From NCBI GenBank assembly GCA_964521425.1, contig CAZFRO010000003.1, positions 102,246-166,245 on the forward strand: 64,000 nt of DNA. The letters run 5' to 3'. The stretch comes from Joyebacterum sp964521425. GTDB taxonomy: Bacteria > Joyebacterota > Joyebacteria > Joyebacterales > Joyebacteraceae. The translations under genes and the position numbers were made by a program. Of this stretch, positions 32,216 to 40,381 are shown one piece after another. Numbering within the stretch: the stretch's first letter is position 1; the number at the start of each line of letters is the position of its first letter. The notes under the pieces were generated by a model. The model was not told where the DNA came from, ran no database searches, and saw only the letters and a program-made list of their open reading frames with translations.

Positions 32216-34711
32216 ATGAGTCGCTATCCCTTCGCAGAGATAGAATCCAAGTGGCAGGACAGGTGGGAGGAACTGGGGCTCTTCCGCTGTCCGACAGAAG
32301 CCCGCGACACGTTCTTCTGCCTCGTGATGTATCCCTATCCGTCTGGTGATCTCCATGTTGGACATGGGCGGAACTACATCATTGGGGATGCGGTCGCACG
32401 CTACATGATGATGCGTGGCAGAACGGTTCTCACGCCGATGGGCTGGGACGCGTTCGGGCTGCCGGCGGAGAACGCCGCCATCGAACGCGATATCCATCCG
32501 CCGGTCTGGACCGACGCCAACATCATCAAGATGAAGCAGCAGTTCAAGCGGTGGGGGATAGGATACGACTGGGACAGGGAGATATCATCACACACCCCGG
32601 AATTCTACAAATGGACTCAGTGGATCTTCGTGCGAATGTTCAAGGAGGGGCTTGCATTCAGGAAGGCCGCGCCGGTCAATTGGTGCCCTTCGTGCGCGAC
32701 GGTTCTCGCCAACGAGCAGGTAGTAGACGGGAAGTGCGAACGCTGTGAGTCGGTCGTAGGTATGAGAGATCTCGAGCAGTGGTTCTTCCGGATCACCGAG
32801 TACGCGGGCAGGCTGCTCGACGGACTTGATGAGCTTGACGGCTGGCCCGATCGTGTGAAGACGATGCAGCGGCACTGGATCGGGCGAAGCGAGGGTGTGG
32901 AGATCGACTTCGCGATCGCCGAGACGGGAGATCCACTACCTTGCTTCACGACGCGCGTGGATACGGTGTTCGGCGTGACCTACATGGTCATGGCTGCAGA
33001 GCACCCCATGGTGCGGCGACTGGTCGCGGGGGGTGAGCGCGAGCAGGAAGTGATGGCGTTTGCCGAGCGAGTGAAGGCGCAGGGGAGCTTCGAGCGATCT
33101 GCCGCTGACGTGAAGAAAGAGGGCATCTGGACAGGGTTCCACGTGATCAATCCGGTCAACGGCGAGAAGATCCCACTCTGGGTTGCGAACTACGTGTTGA
33201 TGGAGTACGGAACAGGTGCAGTCATGGCTGTACCTGCTCACGACCAGCGGGACTTCGAATTCGCACGGGAGTATGAGCTCCCAGTGCGCCTCGTCATAGA
33301 TGATCCCGACGAAGGGTTGGACGGCGCCTCGATGACCGAAGCGTATGTCGAGAGCGGCACACAGGTCAACTCCGGGCAGTTCGACGGCCTCTCGAATACG
33401 GAGGCGATGGAGCGCATCGCCGACTGGATGGAGAAGGAGGGAACGGGCCGACGGGCGATCAGCTACCGCCTGCGGGACTGGCTCGTATCGCGGCAGCGCT
33501 ACTGGGGCACGCCGATTCCGATCATCTACTGTGACTATTGCGGCCCACAGCCTGTGCCGGAGGAGGATCTCCCCGTTCTGCTCCCGACGGATGTCGAGTT
33601 CACGGGCAAGGGGGAGTCGCCACTCACCACATCGAGCACCTTCCTCGACGCCCCCTGTCCGAAGTGCGGCAAACCGGGCAGACGCGAGACGGATACGCTC
33701 GACACATTCGTCGATTCGAGCTGGTACCTCTTCAGATACATCAGTCCACGTGAAGACACGCTTCCATTCATCAAGGCGGATGTCGACCGATGGCTGCCGG
33801 TGGACCAGTACATAGGCGGGGTCGAGCATGCCTGCGGACACCTGATCTTCGTGAGGTTCATGACGAAGGTGCTCTTTGACATGGGGCTCACGGGTTTCGA
33901 GGAGCCGATCGAGCGACTCTTCTCCCAGGGGATGATCTACAAGAACGGCTTCAAGATGTCGAAATCGAAGGGCAACGCTGTCTCTCCGGACAAGTTGATA
34001 GAGCGCTTCGGGGCCGATACGGAGAGGCTCTACACGCTCTTCGCCGGTCCGCCGGATCGTGATGCCGAGTGGAATGAGACCGCCGTCGAGGGCGCGTACA
34101 GATTCCTGAATCGCGTTTGGAGAATGATGGGGGAGTGGTCGTTCGACGTGGGAGAGTACACGGGCTTCAGGGCACTGCTCGGGGGCGAGGATCTGCCCGA
34201 GGACGTCGCTGCCCTTCATCGCAAGACGCACCAGACGATCCGCAAGGTGACGAGCGACATGGACATGTTCCATTTCAACACCGGAGTCGCCGCGCTGATG
34301 GAGCTTGTGAACGCTACGAGGTCTCTCATGGATGCGCTGGGGGAGCGCGAGGCGCTGCCTCTGGAGCGAGCCGTCATCGGTGAGTCGCTTATCAGTACTA
34401 CTCTGCTCCTGGGTCCCATGGTACCCCACTTCGCCGAGGAGATATGGGAGCGGATGGGTGGACAGGGCACGCTCTTCAGTGAGGAGTGGCCTTCATTCGA
34501 TCCTGAAGCAGCCGAAGAAGATGTTGTCACAATCGCCGTTCAGGTCAATGGTAAGCTGAGGGGCAGTGTTGAGGTCGAGAAGGGTGCGGATGAGGAGGCT
34601 GTGCTCGCCCTCGTGAACGCCGACGAGAGGATCGTCCGGCACATTGAGGGCAAGACGGTTCGACGCGTGGTCTACGTGCCCGACCGCCTTCTGAATCTCG
34701 TCGTCAGCTAG
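32216..34711 (+). CDS. leuS: Leucyl-tRNA synthetase
   Basis: The 831-aa class I synthetase charges tRNA-Leu and edits misactivated amino acids. The HIGH motif is YPSGDLHVGHGRNY (about residues 41-54), a zinc-ribbon-like CPSC..CERC insert lies near 160-180, CP1 editing domain includes TRVDTVFGVTYMVMAAEHP, and the KMSKS loop is FKMSKSKGNAVSP (about 577-589). Then come the anticodon-binding helices and C-terminal domain with VQVNGKLRGSVEV. ATG 32216 follows GAGG. The stop codon overlaps the convergent TPR gene's stop in a shared CTAG. Confidence 0.97.
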   Translation: MSRYPFAEIESKWQDRWEELGLFRCPTEARDTFFCLVMYPYPSGDLHVGHGRNYIIGDAVARYMMMRGRTVLTPMGWDAFGLPAENAAIERDIHPPVWTDANIIKMKQQFKRWGIGYDWDREISSHTPEFYKWTQWIFVRMFKEGLAFRKAAPVNWCPSCATVLANEQVVDGKCERCESVVGMRDLEQWFFRITEYAGRLLDGLDELDGWPDRVKTMQRHWIGRSEGVEIDFAIAETGDPLPCFTTRVDTVFGVTYMVMAAEHPMVRRLVAGGEREQEVMAFAERVKAQGSFERSAADVKKEGIWTGFHVINPVNGEKIPLWVANYVLMEYGTGAVMAVPAHDQRDFEFAREYELPVRLVIDDPDEGLDGASMTEAYVESGTQVNSGQFDGLSNTEAMERIADWMEKEGTGRRAISYRLRDWLVSRQRYWGTPIPIIYCDYCGPQPVPEEDLPVLLPTDVEFTGKGESPLTTSSTFLDAPCPKCGKPGRRETDTLDTFVDSSWYLFRYISPREDTLPFIKADVDRWLPVDQYIGGVEHACGHLIFVRFMTKVLFDMGLTGFEEPIERLFSQGMIYKNGFKMSKSKGNAVSPDKLIERFGADTERLYTLFAGPPDRDAEWNETAVEGAYRFLNRVWRMMGEWSFDVGEYTGFRALLGGEDLPEDVAALHRKTHQTIRKVTSDMDMFHFNTGVAALMELVNATRSLMDALGEREALPLERAVIGESLISTTLLLGPMVPHFAEEIWERMGGQGTLFSEEWPSFDPEAAEEDVVTIAVQVNGKLRGSVEVEKGADEEAVLALVNADERIVRHIEGKTVRRVVYVPDRLLNLVVS

Positions 34712-35628
34712 GGAGTGAGGCCCGCACGCGCGTAGTGGAACGCGGCGCTATCGGGATTCGAAGAGGAGTGCATGGAAGTGACAGAGACATCGTACGACCT
34801 GGCAAGTCCCAGGTGTGCGTCGTCATCGCCCGGGTCGCCCGCGATCCGGGCTCTGTATTGGAGACGCGCCCGGGCCACGAAGACCGTGGCGCGATCGAGC
34901 CGTCCTACCTGACCGTATGCCCAGGCGGCGATCATGAGTTCGTCCGGTCCGAGATCACCGAGTGAGTTGAGAAGATGATCCGCACCCGCCCGTGCCCACC
35001 AGAGAGCAGCCTGACGGCCCGCGGTCTCCCTGTCGGTGCCTTCCGCTCCGCGTCCGATCTCAACGTAGGTGAAGCCGAGCCCGGCGGCTATTGTTGCTCC
35101 AAAGTTCGGGTTCACACTTCTTGCAAGACCGGTGTAAACATCACCCGCTTGTATGAGTGCCGCCGCAGCGTGCTCCTTCCTGTCAGACATAAGCTGTGAA
35201 TAACCCAGGAGACTGAGTTGCTCGTATGATCTGGCGGGGGAGGTGTCGGCGCCGGCCACAACAACTACCAGCTCAAGCTCGGCCCGACCGTAGTGACCTT
35301 GGTTGACGTGATCCAGCGCTCGCTCAATGAGCTCGTCGTGAGTGAGTGACAGGAACGCTTCAGCAACACGCGCAAGTTCCTCCGAGAGCGAGTCACCGCG
35401 AGCTAGCGCGAGCAGGAGTTCCTTCACCAACTCGTCCTCGAGTCCGGCATCATCAGTGGACTCGACGGCGCCTGGTCGCTCCGACGCTACAGATCGGCCT
35501 CCGTCATGCTCCGGTACATCGGAACGCGCCTCAAGAGGAAGCAGTACCATCAACAACAGGACCACGAGTGAGATCGCGAGGGGGAGGGAGGTCAGGGGGC
35601 GATTCCAGGAGTCAGAATCGCACCTCAT
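34708..35628 (-). CDS. Exported TPR-containing protein of unknown function
   Basis: A 306-aa protein with an N-terminal signal/anchor helix (about 13-32, SLPLAISLVVLLLMVLLPL), an acidic linker, and helical repeats resembling degenerate tetratricopeptides (HYGRAELELVVVVAGA, LLGYSQLMSDRKEHAAAAL, ALWWARAGADHL, WAYGQVGRLDRATVFVARA). No catalytic motif. ATG at 35628 is chosen because the signal segment follows directly; open frame further upstream is AT-rich non-coding-like sequence. The start lacks a clear SD. TPR proteins of this type act as periplasmic or membrane scaffolds; partner unknown. Confidence 0.65.
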   Translation of the reverse strand: MRCDSDSWNRPLTSLPLAISLVVLLLMVLLPLEARSDVPEHDGGRSVASERPGAVESTDDAGLEDELVKELLLALARGDSLSEELARVAEAFLSLTHDELIERALDHVNQGHYGRAELELVVVVAGADTSPARSYEQLSLLGYSQLMSDRKEHAAAALIQAGDVYTGLARSVNPNFGATIAAGLGFTYVEIGRGAEGTDRETAGRQAALWWARAGADHLLNSLGDLGPDELMIAAWAYGQVGRLDRATVFVARARLQYRARIAGDPGDDDAHLGLARSYDVSVTSMHSSSNPDSAAFHYARAGLTP

Positions 35629-35790
35629 GTATAGGTTTACATAATACATATTATGCGACACACATGGTTGGAGGTGATGAGCTTGCCGAGAGGCCCTGAT
35701 GCACCGCCTCTGGACGCGATTCGTGGACACTCGCGCGCTGGTCTCAGGACTATGCTGCCGGGAGAAGCCCCTCCACGCTGGACTCCCACG

Positions 35791-36471
35791 CTAGAGATGA
35801 GCACGCGCTTCAGCGAGAGTCATTCTGGCCTCGTCCGCCCAGGGAGTGTCCGGGTACGTGTCTATGAGATGCTGCGATACACTTGCGACGGATTCCCAGT
35901 CACCGGCGACACGCAGATTCCGAATGGCGGCGTGCAGGTAACGAGCAGCCGCTATCGGTTCATCGTCCGTGCGATCGGCCATATCCTGGTAGATGGCTGC
36001 GGCATCAGCGAAGGCACGCTGCTGCTCGAGGGCGGATGCCTTGCCCTCAAGGGCCAGGCGATCGAGTGTGCGGTCGCCGGCGTGATGAGCGAGGTACTCG
36101 TCAAAATAGACGAGAGCCTGGTTGAAGTCCTGCTGGTTGAAGGCGATCGATCCGAGGTAGCAGGTGGCTGCGCCGGCACCCCTCGTTCCCGGATACAGGT
36201 CGATGAGACTCTCGTACTGGGCCTGAGCCTGTGCAAGAAGACCGGAGTTCAGGATCTGTGATGCCTCCGCAAGAGCGGCATTGGCCGCGATCTCGGTGGC
36301 ACGCTGTGAGTGCATGACCATGGCGGCGATGGCAATCACGACGACCACGGCGGCGACGCCGATCAGGACCTTGCTGAGGTGTTCCTCAATGAACTTGGTG
36401 CTCTTGGCCGTTGTCTCAAGGAGCACGTCGTGCTTGAGCTGGCTCTTGGATATACGATTTCTCTTACCCAA
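35791..36471 (-). CDS. Membrane-anchored TPR protein (YfgM/TPR_21-like)
   Basis: A 226-aa protein with a basic cytosolic N-terminus, one membrane helix (about 37-54, VLIGVAAVVVVIAIAAM) and tetratricopeptide-like repeats over 65-220 (LLAQAQAQYESLIDLYPG, DFNQALVYFDEYL, AFADAAAIYQDMA, DWESVASVSQHLIDTYPDTPWA). The layout matches the YfgM/BamD-like envelope TPR group that assists protein traffic. TTG 36471 is the start, with GGAGG five bases before it. A good promoter (36585-36613) lies upstream. The following 162 bases to the next gene carry no recognisable element. Confidence 0.75.
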   Translation of the reverse strand: MGKRNRISKSQLKHDVLLETTAKSTKFIEEHLSKVLIGVAAVVVVIAIAAMVMHSQRATEIAANAALAEASQILNSGLLAQAQAQYESLIDLYPGTRGAGAATCYLGSIAFNQQDFNQALVYFDEYLAHHAGDRTLDRLALEGKASALEQQRAFADAAAIYQDMADRTDDEPIAAARYLHAAIRNLRVAGDWESVASVSQHLIDTYPDTPWADEARMTLAEARAHL

Positions 36472-36584
36472 TTGGGCCTCCGTGATACGAGGGGTTAACC
36501 ACTCCTGTGAACCGCACCGATTCCCCCTGATGAAGCCCTAATGCTCCATTGGTGGCCGGCGGCGTTCTCTAAGTTCAATCCAAT

Positions 36585-36613
36585 AGAATAGCAGGGTGAG
36601 CGGGCGGTTTCAA
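36585..36613 (-). promoter_or_regulatory. Sigma-70-type promoter of the TPR gene
   Basis: On the minus strand TTGAAA (36613-36608) and TATTCT (36590-36585) are separated by exactly 17 bases. The start would be near 36578, giving a leader of about 105 bases to TTG 36471. It lies between a terminator hairpin and the TPR gene, as expected. Confidence 0.55.
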
Positions 36614-36664
36614 GTAGAACGAGTCTCCTGGGAGGCAGAAAGCTGGGTGGCAGCCAGGGGGCGA

Positions 36665-36701
36665 CAGAAAAAGGGGCCTCCACTTTCGCGAAAGCCCCTC
36701 T
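36665..36701 (-). terminator. Rho-independent terminator of the secreted-protein gene
   Basis: On the minus strand AGGGGC pairs with GCCCCT around an inner CTTTCGCGAAAG palindrome and is followed by TTTTTC. It begins about 65 bases after the stop codon of the small secreted protein. Confidence 0.75.
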
Positions 36702-36765
36702 CCCATCGTGTTTCCGTTTTCCTTCAAGGCCCATGCGGCCCAGAGGAAAGCGTGTGCTCGTCGTT

Positions 36766-37443
36766 CTACCTGTACAGAGCCTTGATGCCTGTCCAGGTCT
36801 GAACCTCGACCGGGTTCACGGCCTCCGGGAAGTGAATCGTGGCGTGGTCGGGAGCCGTCACCGTGAGGTTATCGATCCAGAAGTCGGTGTGGTCGGGGTC
36901 GCTCGTCGAGGGCGTGCTGTAGAGACGCGCCTGGACCGTGAGACCGTCGTGAAGGCCGCCATCAGCAAAGAAGGTCCAGGAGTGCGAGACCAGATCCCAG
37001 CCGAGACCGGCCGTGTAGCCGGAGGCGCCACCTGCGCTACCGGAGTAGCTGTTGACGTCTCCACCGGTCTCTGTGTAGCCACCCCAGATTCTCAGTGATG
37101 GACTGCCGCCCTCCGTGATGTCGTAGCCGTAGAACATGGCCTCGACGATGTCGCCTTCCTGGAGACCTGTGACCCACGCAACGAACGCCTGAGGCGTTCC
37201 GCTGTGCGGGTCCTCGGCGACGTGGAGGTAGAAATTGCCGTCAACGGCGCCCGGGCACGTGTAGTCCGGAAGCGTCGAGCCCTGCGAGCCGGTCTGCGCA
37301 CCTGAGACGTTCGTGTCGTCTACGAGGTTGCCGTAGAAACCGAGGATCGTGCCGCCGTCTTCCCAACTGTAGTTCAGGGTCTGAACGGCGAGTGCCGGCG
37401 TCGCGAACAGAACGACGATAGCGAGAATGAGCAGCTTCTTCAT
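36766..37443 (-). CDS. Secreted beta-rich protein of unknown family
   Basis: The 225-aa precursor has a classic signal peptide (MKKLLILAIVVLFATPALA) and a mature part rich in Gly, Ser, Thr, Asp and aromatics. Segments such as YSWEDGGTILGFYGN, AMFYGYDITEGGSPSLRIWG and SHSWTFFADGGLHDGLTVQARLY resemble lectin-like or carbohydrate-binding jelly rolls, but no family is recognised. ATG 37443 has GGAGGG five bases upstream. It sits behind a consensus promoter and ~290-base leader and ends in a strong terminator, so it is a monocistronic, probably well-expressed gene. Confidence 0.8.
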   Translation of the reverse strand: MKKLLILAIVVLFATPALAVQTLNYSWEDGGTILGFYGNLVDDTNVSGAQTGSQGSTLPDYTCPGAVDGNFYLHVAEDPHSGTPQAFVAWVTGLQEGDIVEAMFYGYDITEGGSPSLRIWGGYTETGGDVNSYSGSAGGASGYTAGLGWDLVSHSWTFFADGGLHDGLTVQARLYSTPSTSDPDHTDFWIDNLTVTAPDHATIHFPEAVNPVEVQTWTGIKALYR

Positions 37444-37735
37444 CGTGCCCTCCATCTGTACGGGGCCACTTCGTGGCCTCCGCAGGTGAGTACAACACAA
37501 CACCAGTGACCGCGCGACTCTCGTTCACCTAGCTCATCGATCCAGCGCTTCAAGCCACGCAACAGTACACTCACAACAAGCGAAAGCGCTCCCGTTCCAC
37601 CTCCTTAGTGTAGCCTCTCCCGCTGGCCCCCAAGGTATCCCCCGGCGGCCGGTGCGACCACTTCGTCCACTGGTACCACAATTACATCCAATGCTGGAGA
37701 GGTGATTCTCCCCCAACATATCCTTATCCGAACCC
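37444..37735 (-). promoter_or_regulatory. Long 5' leader of the secreted-protein gene
   Basis: About 290 untranslated bases lie between the predicted start (near 37735) and ATG 37443. Visible pairings on the minus strand are GGAGA/TCTCC early in the leader, a 7-bp AGCGCTT/AAGCGCT stem spanning about 35 bases, and a GGCCAC-GAA-GTGGCC hairpin about 25 bases before the start codon. A 61-codon reading frame in the leader has unusual composition and no clear SD, so it is not called. No known riboswitch consensus was recognised. Confidence 0.4.
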
Positions 37736-37741
37736 ACACAT

Positions 37742-37770
37742 ATTATATCATGCAGCCTGAATTCAGTCAA
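37742..37770 (-). promoter_or_regulatory. Near-consensus sigma-70 promoter
   Basis: Minus-strand TTGACT (37770-37765), 17-base spacer and perfect TATAAT (37747-37742). It is the best promoter in the window. It points at the secreted-protein gene. Confidence 0.8.
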
Positions 37771-37892
37771 GCACTCACCGGGAAACTACCCCGGGAACCC
37801 CGTGGGCCTTCCGAAACGTGCCCCCGGAGCGCCAGGACCAAGGGGTCCGCGAGCCGTGGGCGCGGAAGCTCACGATATGTCCACAATAGCAG

Positions 37893-37923
37893 AAGCCCGG
37901 AAAGCAGGCTGCCTTCCGGGCTT
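37893..37923 (-). terminator. Perfect 10-bp hairpin after the glycyl-radical-like gene
   Basis: AAGCCCGGAA and TTCCGGGCTT pair perfectly around an 11-base loop, 28 bases beyond the stop at 37951. Neither strand has a strong T-run, so termination efficiency is uncertain. Between this hairpin and the promoter (37771-37892) is GC-rich sequence with several short palindromes and no gene. Confidence 0.5.
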
Positions 37924-37950
37924 GACTGAACTATATTCACCAAATAGCTG

Positions 37951-38232
37951 CTAGACTGCGACCTTGTGCCGGTCCTTGAGCTCCCCTGCCTTGCCCTTGT
38001 TCCAGCCGCTGGTGCGTGAGAAGTAGCCGGTCACGCGCGTTATGTGGTCGACGTCCCTGCCCTGTGAGCAGGAGCCCGTGATCGTCTCAAGTGTGTTGCT
38101 CTCGACAGCGCCGAACGCGCAGTGTGTCAACGTCTCGAACTGAGCGTTCTTGATGAGGATACCCTCGTCGTCGAGCTGGTAGTCCCAATTCTCATTGCTG
38201 CCGAGCCAAGTTGTGAGTTCATCGAGCTTCAT
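37951..38232 (-). CDS. Stand-alone NrdD-type glycyl-radical C-terminal domain protein
   Basis: A 93-aa protein whose last third (ITRVTGYFSRTSGWNKGK then ELKDRHKV) matches the extreme C-terminus of anaerobic ribonucleotide reductase, where the RVxGY glycine holds the radical; here that is Gly69. The large barrel domain is absent and the four-Cys zinc site of NrdD is not present (only Cys38 and Cys55). By analogy with GrcA/YfiD, which replaces a damaged pyruvate formate-lyase radical domain, it could be a spare radical domain or a small protein with new function; both are inference. ATG 38232 follows GAGAGG. A DUF1858 gene lies upstream. Confidence 0.65.
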   Translation of the reverse strand: MKLDELTTWLGSNENWDYQLDDEGILIKNAQFETLTHCAFGAVESNTLETITGSCSQGRDVDHITRVTGYFSRTSGWNKGKAGELKDRHKVAV

Positions 38233-38362
38233 TCGGGCCTCTCTCTATCTTGTGCGCAGCTCCCGCTCTTCCGATCCGCATCACGTCTCATCGGCCGCCG
38301 CCTGGCTGGCACCTGCGTGACGCCACCGGTTCAGCTTGTCTATTGACTGGGTGACCTTTGTA

Positions 38363-38584
38363 TCAGTCGCCCTTCTCTTTTTGAGTGACGGCTCCGTTCA
38401 GATCATTCATGAGCGCATCCAGATCGATGCCGTGCGCTGCCGCGCCCTCAGACACCGACTCAAACGCCGCGACGTGACATCCTATGCAGTGAAGTCCATG
38501 CTGCAGGAAGACAGGCACCGTCTCCGGGTGCTTCTCCACGATCGTCCCGATCGGCATGTCTTTGGTGATAGCCTGATCCGCCAT
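38363..38584 (-). CDS. DUF1858 domain protein
   Basis: A 73-aa protein with the DUF1858 pattern: ITKDMPIGTIVEKHPETVPV, FLQHGLHCIGCHVAAFESV and AAAHGIDLDALMNDLN. The CIGC pair is the hallmark; the family is linked to iron-sulfur repair (ScdA-like), hybrid-cluster and redox proteins in anaerobes, but its biochemistry is not settled. The second ATG (38584) is used because AGGAG lies six bases before it. The glycyl-radical-like gene follows after 130 bases on the same strand, hinting at a shared anaerobic or nitrosative-stress role. Confidence 0.85.
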   Translation of the reverse strand: MADQAITKDMPIGTIVEKHPETVPVFLQHGLHCIGCHVAAFESVSEGAAAHGIDLDALMNDLNGAVTQKEKGD

Positions 38585-38704
38585 CTGCATCTCCTGATCT
38601 GTGATGTTGTTGATTTTGTCGGTTTGGGGCCCACTCTGTTCGGAACCGGGCGGGCAATCGGCAGCGTATCCAAACCGGACCCGATGCGCAACATGTTTTC
38701 GAAT

Positions 38705-40381
38705 CTAGCCGAGAAACTCATCCCGCGCAAGTCTTGAGGCAAGTCTTCTTCTGAGCGCGATCTCCGACAGGCCGGCCAGAGCGAGAAGCAGCACGACGGC
38801 TATTGAGCCCGCCACTCGCCCTTCCCTGAGTGTCTCCGATATGGCCACCAGGAACACCATTGCAACCCCGAGCAGCATGATAAGTCCCATCTGTCGGGCC
38901 TGTCTGGTCTTCTCGATCGACTGCGAGAGCGGCATGAACGGCGATGCCATGGACAAAAGGGCGAAGGCCATGAGTGACAGAACGAATGTGATGAAGAGAT
39001 AGAGGGCGGCGCTAGGTACGGGCATTGCGAAGCTCAGGAGCACGAAGAGCACGCAGAAGAACGGGAACAGATACCTCCAGATCACGAGCTTCCTTGCCCC
39101 GACCAGGAGGCCGACGCGGTTCTCAAGCGGGGCGGAGAAGAAAACCCAGCTTGCCTTCCACTGGTCCGACTGTGTTATCGCCGAGGCGAAGAAGAGAGTA
39201 ATGAACACGCAGTAGAAGCCAAGGAGTTCCCTCACAGGGAACGTGCCCTCCGCGACTCGGGGTCCCAGGGGGTCGCTTAGACCGCCTGAGATGAGACCGA
39301 ACAGATAGACGGCCAGCGGCAACCCGAATGCGGGGTAGATCCTCAGACGGAGTTTCCGATCTCGTCTCATGTAGGCCTGCATCAGTTCGAAACCAGCCCT
39401 CTCTTCGTCGTTTCTGCAGAAGAAGGCGCCGAACGCTGCGAATCGCGTCCTCAGTCTCCTCTGGTCCACCTCGACAGTGTCCTCGGCTGACGACCCCGCG
39501 AGTTCAGCGATGCTCCTCGAGTACTCGAGCGAGATCATGGTAAGTGCGGCGTGGATGATGACGGCGGCGGACACGATGGCCAGAAGTGCCAGGGTGAGGT
39601 TCCTCGAGTCGCCCAATCCAACGGAGAGCTCAACGCCTGCCGCGTACCAGGCCGGCGGCGCGAACCAGACCCACAAGCCCTTCTCTATCGATATGGAGAC
39701 GTGCTCGCGGATCAGCATGCGTGGAATGAGCACGTATCCGAATGTCAGCGCGAGCGTGGCAAACGAGTGCACGTAGGTGATGGCCGTGTTGAATCGCCGG
39801 TAGTTGAAGAGCTTGAGAGCGGTCGAGTAGAGGAGGATAACGAGCGCGGCCGCCGCGAAGCACGCGAGAAGCGCCATGATCATGTACAGAAACCCTACCG
39901 CGACCCCTCCCCTGAACCGCAGGCCGACGACGATCGCAGCGGGCAGGTTGAGCGCCGTCGCTGTGCAGGTGACGTAGAAGAGGAGATTCGCTACCTTGGC
40001 CCAGTAGTAGGTTCGTGAAGAGACCGGTCTGTGCGCGAGGATGCCATAGTCGTCAGGGCTGACCACGACGGAGCTGTACTCCATGATGACCGTGATCGCG
40101 GTCATGAACATCGCTGCGCTGAATGTGAGGAGAGTGAAAGTGAACGGGCCACTCGTCCTCGCAAGAGATATCGCCAGGAGGCCCCCGATGACCGAGTAGG
40201 TAACCAGCATGGCGATCATCGGTGGGATCTTGATGCGACCCCGCTGTCTGGCGCGGGCCGACCGGAGGTCCATGCGGATCCCGGCCGTGAAGAGGGCGCG
40301 GATCTGGTCCCAGTCCGCCGCCTGCTCGTTCACCCGACTTCCGGCGTGGAGTCGATCGTCGCCCGAGTGCCTACTTCTCAT
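38705..40381 (-). CDS. ABC-2 type exporter permease
   Basis: A 558-aa polytopic membrane protein with about 12 hydrophobic helices in two halves separated by a charged loop (about 300-350). There is no enzymatic motif. It overlaps the preceding ATPase gene by 11 bases, so the pair forms one ABC exporter. The start is ATG 40381; GTG about 16 codons later gives a shorter N-terminus beginning NEQAADWDQIR and is also plausible. Substrate is unknown. The DUF1858 gene begins about 120 bases downstream. Confidence 0.82.
   Translation of the reverse strand: MRSRHSGDDRLHAGSRVNEQAADWDQIRALFTAGIRMDLRSARARQRGRIKIPPMIAMLVTYSVIGGLLAISLARTSGPFTFTLLTFSAAMFMTAITVIMEYSSVVVSPDDYGILAHRPVSSRTYYWAKVANLLFYVTCTATALNLPAAIVVGLRFRGGVAVGFLYMIMALLACFAAAALVILLYSTALKLFNYRRFNTAITYVHSFATLALTFGYVLIPRMLIREHVSISIEKGLWVWFAPPAWYAAGVELSVGLGDSRNLTLALLAIVSAAVIIHAALTMISLEYSRSIAELAGSSAEDTVEVDQRRLRTRFAAFGAFFCRNDEERAGFELMQAYMRRDRKLRLRIYPAFGLPLAVYLFGLISGGLSDPLGPRVAEGTFPVRELLGFYCVFITLFFASAITQSDQWKASWVFFSAPLENRVGLLVGARKLVIWRYLFPFFCVLFVLLSFAMPVPSAALYLFITFVLSLMAFALLSMASPFMPLSQSIEKTRQARQMGLIMLLGVAMVFLVAISETLREGRVAGSIAVVLLLALAGLSEIALRRRLASRLARDEFLG

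Noticed and set aside
35653..36261. 202-codon plus-strand frame with a good SD (GGAGGTGATG)
   Set aside because: It is antisense to the TPR gene at 35791-36471, has no family-like or domain-like sequence, and the minus-strand frame shows clear TPR and membrane features.
37534..37725. Cys/Gly-rich 61-codon minus-strand frame in the leader of the secreted-protein gene, possibly a small peptide
   Set aside because: No convincing SD, Arg/Gly/Trp-rich composition typical of GC-rich non-coding sequence, and it overlaps predicted RNA stems. Kept only as part of the leader description.
37771..37930. GC-rich region with hairpins and a CCGGAAGG word, considered as SRP RNA, RNase P RNA or tmRNA
   Set aside because: The diagnostic cores of those RNAs (SRP tetraloop context, RNase P conserved regions, tmRNA tag frame and tRNA-like ends) are not present.
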